Notes under the pieces: generated by a model | Seen by the model: the letters and a program-made list of their open reading frames with translations, nothing else | Database searches by the model: none | What the model was told of the DNA's origin: nothing | NCBI GenBank assembly: GCA_016934645.1 | Contig: JAFGSL010000377.1 | Coordinates: 1-21,548 of the forward strand | Source of the DNA: Anaerolineae bacterium | GTDB taxonomy: Bacteria; Chloroflexota; Anaerolineae; B4-G1; SLSP01 | Direction: 5' to 3' | Length of the DNA stretch: 21,548 nucleotides | Part shown: in pieces, positions 17,025 to 21,548 of the stretch | Numbering within the stretch: the stretch's first letter is position 1 | Layout: every line of letters begins with the position of its first letter | Program-made: the position numbers and the translations under genes

Positions 17025-17483
17025 CTACTCCTCCCATCCGATCTCATCAAACCACACTCCCGACCGTAGATGATGCTCTATAGCCCGGCGGACGAACAGG
17101 ATGGTGTTTTCTGGAAGGGCGTCGAACGGGCACCATTGCAGATCATCACATTCGGCGCGTGGGTACGGCTCGCCTCTCCACAGGCTGGCACTCAAAAAGA
17201 AGTCTATCCCTTCACTTTTGGGAGAGCTGTAATGGCTGACGCCAACAATCTTAAGGTCGGCCGGATCGATGTCCACGCCTATCTCTTCCGAACATTCGCG
17301 GATGGCCGCCTGTTTGATGGACTCACCCCCCTCAAGATGCCCGCCAACCGGGCCGTAGTTCCCGTCTTCAAAGCCGGTGTTCGCGCGTCTCAGCAAGAGA
17401 ACCGCGTCGGAACGCAGCAGAAAGACATGGGCAACGACGGGTAGAGTAGCTCTTTTCATCAGACTGTCAAGACTTCCAGGCAT
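17025..17483 (-). CDS. NUDIX hydrolase
   Basis: A 152-residue hydrolase of nucleoside-diphosphate-linked compounds. The full Nudix box is present: GHLEGGE-SIKQAAI-REC-SEE-IGV, matching G-x5-E-x7-R-E-U-x-E-E-x-G-U, preceded by NYGPVGG. PVVAHVFLLRSDAVLLLRRANTGFEDG is the typical first strand region of the ADP-ribose/dNTP-type subfamilies; the substrate cannot be fixed. The start is uncertain: ATG at 17483 has no ribosome site, and the second ATG at 17459 (MKRATLPV...), which matches the usual N-terminus of this subgroup, has only a distant GGAAG. The gene lies just after a probable gene remnant and before the toxin-antitoxin pair, on the same strand. Confidence 0.85.
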   Translation of the reverse strand: MPGSLDSLMKRATLPVVAHVFLLRSDAVLLLRRANTGFEDGNYGPVGGHLEGGESIKQAAIRECSEEIGVDIDPADLKIVGVSHYSSPKSEGIDFFLSASLWRGEPYPRAECDDLQWCPFDALPENTILFVRRAIEHHLRSGVWFDEIGWEE

Positions 17484-17495
17484 GAATGGGCGGGC

Positions 17496-17552
17496 TTAAG
17501 CTGCCGCTTCCAAAACAAGAGGGCTGAAATCCCTGAGCACGGCTGCGAGCAT
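17496..17552 (-). pseudogene. N-terminal stub of a zinc-type alcohol dehydrogenase
   Basis: An 18-codon frame starts at an ATG (17550-17552) with AGGAGGA about 6 bases upstream, overlapping the end of the 17556 gene. Its product, MLAAVLRDFSPLVLEAAA, resembles the first 15 residues of medium-chain (zinc-type) dehydrogenases, which typically read M-x-AAVL-x-x-x-x-x-L-x-LEE; it then meets a stop. I read it as the truncated head of a lost gene, with a deletion or insertion joint near 17500-17510. It could instead be a short leader peptide for the NUDIX gene. Confidence 0.35.
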
Positions 17553-17555
17553 AGG

Positions 17556-18386
17556 TTATCCTCCTACCAGTTCCTTCTTAAATTCTAAGATGGTAAGACT
17601 CTCTGGTAATAATCCTAAAGAATCTCTAGTTGCCTCTGATAGCAAAGGTAATTGCTTTTCTCTTTCATTTTGAGCGTTCAACATTTGGGCAGAATCTTTC
17701 ATAAACCGTATCACATCTTCAGCAGTCAGCTTTTTCGGGCCAATTTTCGACTCTGGTGATGCCCACTCATCAAAACTTAAGGCAACTGCCGGCATAGGCT
17801 GGCTGCACCAGAATGGTGTAGGGTCATCCTCACACTGAAACGTGATAAAGTGCCTTTCATTAGTCGCCCATCCTCTAGGTGATGAAGATATATCTACACA
17901 TCGCAAACGGTTGACATTCGGGGCGACATATATTTCATCCAAATCAAACAGCATCGCGCAAGCATAACATACATTGGTGGAATGGATTTCGTTCAAGCGT
18001 AGTAGTGTTTCGTGTTGAGATAATCTTGTCGTTGGGTTAGGTTTTACGGATAACTCGCTACGGAAATAGGGGGTTATATATCTTTCAGGCATCAAAGCAC
18101 TTTTTCGTGTAATTTTTTGCACAGTTTTGAATTGCAGGAAGTAACCAAGATAAAAGCGCGCTACGTTTTGGGCTGAAGACTGTATTGCCTGAGAAAGTTC
18201 CGCAAAAAACTGTTCAGTTGTTAGTGGGGTACAAATCCACCCTTGGTCAAAGCCAACCCATACTTCCTTTTGCGACGAAGGCTTAAGTAACCGTAGAAAA
18301 TTAGCACCGTAAACTTTGGAGAAGTGTTCCACTATTGCCCGGTGAAAGTGCATCTCTAGTAGGGCTTCCGTAATTATGTCGGGCAT
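17556..18386 (-). CDS. Unknown 276-residue protein
   Basis: I do not recognise a family. It is soluble, with no signal peptide or membrane segment. Visible features are an N-terminal helix with acidic and His residues (TEALLEMHFHRAIVEHF), a Lys/Gln/Asp-rich strand region (LKPSSQKEVWVGFDQGW, about 34-50), FRSELSVKP (108-116), SQHETLLRL, a YACAMLFDLDEIY segment (141-153), LRCVDISSSPRGW (161-173) and ERHFITFQ. Spaced acidic and Lys residues would allow a nuclease fold, but no standard PD-(D/E)XK or other motif can be fixed. The start has GAGGAGGAG 4 bases upstream. It follows the HNH gene by 121 bases on the same strand and shares its AT-richer codon use, so the two probably arrived together. 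Confidence 0.75.
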   Translation of the reverse strand: MPDIITEALLEMHFHRAIVEHFSKVYGANFLRLLKPSSQKEVWVGFDQGWICTPLTTEQFFAELSQAIQSSAQNVARFYLGYFLQFKTVQKITRKSALMPERYITPYFRSELSVKPNPTTRLSQHETLLRLNEIHSTNVCYACAMLFDLDEIYVAPNVNRLRCVDISSSPRGWATNERHFITFQCEDDPTPFWCSQPMPAVALSFDEWASPESKIGPKKLTAEDVIRFMKDSAQMLNAQNEREKQLPLLSEATRDSLGLLPESLTILEFKKELVGG

Positions 18387-18507
18387 AGACTCCTCCTCAG
18401 TAGTATTGCAGATTACGCACTTGACAGGCTAACGACAAGATTTAGTGGCGCGACGGGCACGTTGCAAGCACCCCCCAATCTGATCAAGCATTCGGACTTT
18501 TTAACCT

Positions 18508-19911
18508 TCAATATGCCCTATTTGGAAAATCAGGATCAACAAAATCCATCATATGTTGATTAATATAGGTTTCAATCGATTGACTCCGCTTCACTATGTC
18601 TTCTATTTCTTCTTCCGTGAAGAATTCTCGAAAATCACGGTAGCCTTTGCTTGAATTGCACGATCTGCATAGTGGAATGCAATTGTTTACATACAAGCCG
18701 GAGCTTTTTGAACGCATAAGAAAATTGCCACCACTTGATTTTGGCAGCCAAAAGTGGTCAAACTCAAGTTGTCCCATCCCCTCGCCGCATTTGCAACAAT
18801 GCCCATTGAACGCGCGGGATAGAACATAAGAGAAATGTTGCCGGTAGAAATTGTCGATCCTAGAGTCACGGCTATAATCTCGTCCTACTATATGATAATT
18901 TGTTGGCGAGATATCCAGTAAAGCCCCGATTCTAGCATTAATAGCCGCTAATTGAATTTCACTCTTGATTTGTTTCTCCACTCCCATATATGGTGTATCA
19001 TCATCTTCATCCAACGATTTGGCAAAATGAGATACTTTCAATTCTTTCTTGATCACTCCATACTGAATTTCTACTCGTCTTGCCTGTTTTTGCGAAATAC
19101 CTAGCTCATCCATCAGACGCCGCACATGACGAAAGTTCGGATCTTGTTCAGAGTAAATATCATATAAAACAATCTCTCGCATTAACCCTGTGTAATCTGA
19201 GGGATCAATCCCTTGAAAATTACTAGCGTAACTCTGATAGTTCATTTCCTCATTTACGTACACGAGCAGTGCAATAATTGTTCGATCATTCAGATTATAT
19301 TTTTTTCGCATAACATCCAAGAAAAGCTGAATACGCTCGTCTGCCCAATTCGGCTTCCCTTCAGATGAGGCTAGCATTCCAGAAAAATGCTTGCTGTCGA
19401 ATTGTTTGATATCGTGGACCACCATTGGATTCGAGAAAGCTTTTTGTGCAAGACTTACTCTGGTTGTCCCTTGCCAATTTGAGAAAAACTGCACACCTCG
19501 CTTGGCAAGTTCATAGTATCTATTAGGATCAAACTCTATTCCCTCGTGATTAATTGTACTGTCTCCAAATCCGGATAACCAACCAAAACCAGGTAACGGC
19601 TTCGATTTAAATTTCAACTTATACACTACAACCCCTATCCCAATAGGAATTAGTAAAAAGCCCGAATCAGGATAGTTAATCATAATGATTCCAGCTATAA
19701 AGGCGATAAGGCTATAGACAAACAGTTTGCGCCACCGTTTTGCCTCCAATTGGTGTCTGAGAATAAAGGCAATTTGTGCAATTGGCGGCAAAAAAATCAT
19801 TATAAGCCCCCACGAAGAACCATGACGAATTCCAGAATAGATGGACATAAAGTATCCTGCTGCCAATAGAAGAAAACTAACTGCAAGAATCAAAACACCT
19901 ATTACATCCAT
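18508..19911 (-). CDS. Membrane-anchored HNH endonuclease
   Basis: A 467-residue protein that begins with four predicted membrane segments (about 3-25, 33-52, 63-80, 84-97), followed by a long cytoplasmic part. Residues about 110-360 have no motif I recognise. The C-terminal HNH domain contains CCKC (372-375), LEFDH (Asp385, His386), VNN (409-410) and CRSCNSSKG (Cys415, Cys418, Lys422), that is, two zinc Cys pairs around the D-H...N core. I use the ATG at 19911, with AAGGAG upstream, because a longer frame to 20142 overlaps the flavodoxin gene out of frame. A nuclease held at the membrane suggests action on incoming DNA or on a signal, but that is inference. The sampled GC content is lower than in the transporter region. 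Confidence 0.82.
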   Translation of the reverse strand: MDVIGVLILAVSFLLLAAGYFMSIYSGIRHGSSWGLIMIFLPPIAQIAFILRHQLEAKRWRKLFVYSLIAFIAGIIMINYPDSGFLLIPIGIGVVVYKLKFKSKPLPGFGWLSGFGDSTINHEGIEFDPNRYYELAKRGVQFFSNWQGTTRVSLAQKAFSNPMVVHDIKQFDSKHFSGMLASSEGKPNWADERIQLFLDVMRKKYNLNDRTIIALLVYVNEEMNYQSYASNFQGIDPSDYTGLMREIVLYDIYSEQDPNFRHVRRLMDELGISQKQARRVEIQYGVIKKELKVSHFAKSLDEDDDTPYMGVEKQIKSEIQLAAINARIGALLDISPTNYHIVGRDYSRDSRIDNFYRQHFSYVLSRAFNGHCCKCGEGMGQLEFDHFWLPKSSGGNFLMRSKSSGLYVNNCIPLCRSCNSSKGYRDFREFFTEEEIEDIVKRSQSIETYINQHMMDFVDPDFPNRAY

Positions 19912-19961
19912 TTCACACTCCTTGAAGTTTGTTGCTGAAATGCAAACATAACAACCACAAC

Positions 19962-20426
19962 TCAAAACAACCTGCCCAACTCCTCCACCACCTCCGCAAT
20001 CTGCTGCTTGCGATGCAGGCTGAACCACCGCACTTCGCCCACGCCACGGACGGTCGCGCCTTTGGATTCGCAAAGCGTCTGCATCGCCGCGAGCACCTGG
20101 TTGGCCCCCCACTCCCGTTGGAAGAAATGCGTGACCAGGCACGCCACCTGCTTCCCCTGCAATGATGGGAGTTGCTCCAGATAGCGCTTCATAGGCGAGG
20201 GGATCGTGCCTCCGCGCACGGGACAGGCAAACACCAGCGCGTCGTAGGCAGCGGCCACGGGTTTGGTCTTGAGTTCGGCGTTCTCAAACTGCGGTTTCGC
20301 CGGTCCGACGGTTTCCACCCGTTCCAGGGTCACTTCGTGTCCATCCGCGGACAGTATTTCTTTCAGGCGTGTCGCCACCGTTAAAGTGTGACCGCTGAGG
20401 GAGTAAACGATAATGCCGATATTCAT
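19962..20426 (-). CDS. Flavodoxin-like FMN protein
   Basis: A 154-residue flavodoxin-fold protein. MNIGIIVYSLSGHT carries the first strand and the FMN phosphate loop (S-L-S-G-H-T, 9-14). ALVFACPVRGGTIPSPMKRYLEQLP (about 63-87) and LVTHFFQREWGA are the usual flavin-ring contact regions. It probably works as a small flavodoxin or NAD(P)H-dependent quinone-type reductase in the cytoplasm. The start lies 6 bases after the DUF2283 stop, with no good ribosome site, so translation is probably coupled. The three genes SDR, DUF2283 and flavodoxin look like one operon. Confidence 0.78.
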   Translation of the reverse strand: MNIGIIVYSLSGHTLTVATRLKEILSADGHEVTLERVETVGPAKPQFENAELKTKPVAAAYDALVFACPVRGGTIPSPMKRYLEQLPSLQGKQVACLVTHFFQREWGANQVLAAMQTLCESKGATVRGVGEVRWFSLHRKQQIAEVVEELGRLF

Positions 20427-20432
20427 AGACGA

Positions 20433-20657
20433 TCAAGCCGGTTGCAATTCGGAGATGCGCAGAACTTTGGCCTGCACGGATTCCATAATCGAATCTCGAA
20501 TGAAATGACTGGCCGCCAGAATTTCGACACCAATGATTTCCCCCCTGGCATTTAATTCTACAGTGATATTAGGCCCTACCTCAACACTGCCCATTTCGGG
20601 TTCATCCGAAATACTTAAATGTAAAACATCCTCTTTTTCAAAATACATTATTCTCAC
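20433..20657 (-). CDS. DUF2283 family protein
   Basis: A small acidic protein of 74 residues. Read from the GTG at 20657 it begins MRIMYFEKEDVLHLSI, matching the M-K-I-x-Y-D/x-x-x-x-D-V-L-Y-I opening of DUF2283, then VGPNITVELNARGEIIGVEILAAS, the second typical strand pair. GGAGG lies 8 bases upstream and the GTG overlaps the SDR stop (GTGA). The ATG at 20648 is an alternative but leaves the family's N-terminal strand short. The molecular function of the family is unknown. A longer ORF upstream to 20708 only overlaps the SDR gene. Confidence 0.7.
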   Translation of the reverse strand: MRIMYFEKEDVLHLSISDEPEMGSVEVGPNITVELNARGEIIGVEILAASHFIRDSIMESVQAKVLRISELQPA

Positions 20658-21523
20658 TGCCCCATCCTCCATCCACCGCCCACGTAAAGCAACTGCCCCG
20701 TCATCCATCGCGCCTGCTCGGAGGCGAGGAAAACGATGACGTCCGCCACATCTTCGGGTTTACCGACGCGGCCAAGCGGGGTTCCGGCGGCAATATCCGC
20801 TTGCGACTCCGGTGTGATGTAGCCGGTTTGGATCGGACCGGGGGCGACGATGTTGACGGTGATGCCGTACGTCCCCAGTTCCGACGCCGCCGAACGGCTG
20901 TACGATTCGATCGCGTGCTTGCTGGCGGCGTAGCTGACGTTGCCCTCGTGGGCGTGCGCGGCGTCGGTGCTCAGGTTGATGATGCGACCCGAACGCGCAT
21001 TTCGCCGCAGGTAGCGCCGGACGTACTCGGCCATCAGCAGGGCATAGGCGCGTGCATTGACCGCGAAGTGCGCGTCGATGACGGGCGCGGTGAGCAAACG
21101 GACGCCGCTCTCTTCATCCGTGACGCGGGCCGGGTCGAAGGTTTCGAGGACGCAGTAGGTGTGGTTGTTGACGAGCACATCCACCGGGCCGAGTTCCGCC
21201 TCGCAGCGGTCGAAGAGCAGCGGGATGTTGTCGGGATCGGCAAGGTCAGCTTCATACGCCACAGCGGTCCCGCCCTGCGCTGTGATCTCCCAAACGAGCG
21301 CATCGGCGGTCCGCTGCTGGATCGCGCAGTACAGGACATCCCCGCCAATCCCGGCGTCGAGCGCCTGCGCCAACTCCTGTTCCGAGTAGCGACACGGGAC
21401 GCGGTAAAAGGTAATAAACACCTTCGCCCCTTGCGCCGCCAATGCCCGCGCCGTCGCCGCGCCGATGCCGTGATTCGCGCCGGTAATCAGGATGACTTTG
21501 TTCTCAAGCTGTGGCTGAATCAT
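20654..21523 (-). CDS. Short-chain dehydrogenase/reductase
   Basis: A 289-residue NAD(P)-dependent oxidoreductase of the classical SDR type: the cofactor motif TGANHGIG (14-21), EADLAD, VLVNNHT (N-N-A-G altered to N-N-H-T at about 119-122), then the catalytic Ser185 (INLSTDAA) and Tyr198-x3-Lys202 (SYAASK), and the C-terminal GGGW. An unusually long region (about 43-75, including CRYSEQELAQALDAG and VLYCAIQQ) follows the second strand. The substrate is unknown; FabG-like activity or a sugar or alcohol substrate is possible. The ATG at 21523 has only a weak GAG before it. The gene is the first of the operon that continues into DUF2283 and flavodoxin. Confidence 0.88.
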   Translation of the reverse strand: MIQPQLENKVILITGANHGIGAATARALAAQGAKVFITFYRVPCRYSEQELAQALDAGIGGDVLYCAIQQRTADALVWEITAQGGTAVAYEADLADPDNIPLLFDRCEAELGPVDVLVNNHTYCVLETFDPARVTDEESGVRLLTAPVIDAHFAVNARAYALLMAEYVRRYLRRNARSGRIINLSTDAAHAHEGNVSYAASKHAIESYSRSAASELGTYGITVNIVAPGPIQTGYITPESQADIAAGTPLGRVGKPEDVADVIVFLASEQARWMTGQLLYVGGGWRMGQ

Positions 21524-21548
21524 ACTCAGTAGATCGCAATGGGCCGGA

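Noticed and set aside
19912..20142. 77-residue extension of the HNH protein
   Set aside because: It overlaps the flavodoxin gene out of frame and has atypical composition. The ATG at 19911 has a clear AAGGAG site and begins a membrane segment.

Overview
The window is a piece of a bacterial chromosome, probably from a Chloroflexota (Anaerolineae-like) organism. This rests on gene content (paired heterodimeric ABC exporters, a TumE/DUF6516 toxin pair, a DhnA-type aldolase) and on the number of short heptamer and inverted repeats between genes. It is an inference, not a phylogenetic result. No rRNA, tRNA, CRISPR array, phage structural gene or transposase was seen.

Layout. 1-2063 (minus): the 5' part of a small membrane protein, an SRPBCC-like protein with a clear promoter, and a secreted M28 lipoprotein peptidase. 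2064-2390 is a divergent intergenic region with a perfect palindrome between two candidate promoters. 2391-11096 (plus): an acetylxylan-esterase-like alpha/beta hydrolase, then two consecutive heterodimeric ABC exporter cassettes (3559-7130 and 7276-11096). Each cassette has two genes joined by an ATGA overlap, and each subunit couples a membrane domain to an ATPase domain. 11295-16885 (minus): a toxin-antitoxin pair, a complete ECF-type uptake transporter (fused double ATPase, S component, T component) and a class I fructose-bisphosphate aldolase. 17025-21523 (minus): a NUDIX hydrolase, a likely dehydrogenase remnant, an AT-richer two-gene block (a 276-residue unknown protein and a membrane-anchored HNH nuclease), a flavodoxin-like protein, a DUF2283 protein and a short-chain dehydrogenase.

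How the genes fit together. In both exporter pairs the first subunit has the catalytic Walker B glutamate and an atypical signature motif, and the second has aspartate at the glutamate position and a good signature motif. Each heterodimer should therefore have one competent and one degenerate ATP site. The ECF genes give a full importer whose substrate cannot be read from sequence.

Two things stand out. First, almost every gap between genes from 3.4 to 14.6 kb holds a different symmetric repeat, and similar short repeats lie in frame inside the third and fourth ABC genes, where they encode an ATPase-domain loop insert and an N-terminal tail. Second, the block at 17.5-19.9 kb, with a lower sampled GC content, carries a membrane-tethered HNH nuclease and an unrecognised partner beside what looks like a broken gene; it is the best candidate here for an undescribed, possibly defensive, system.
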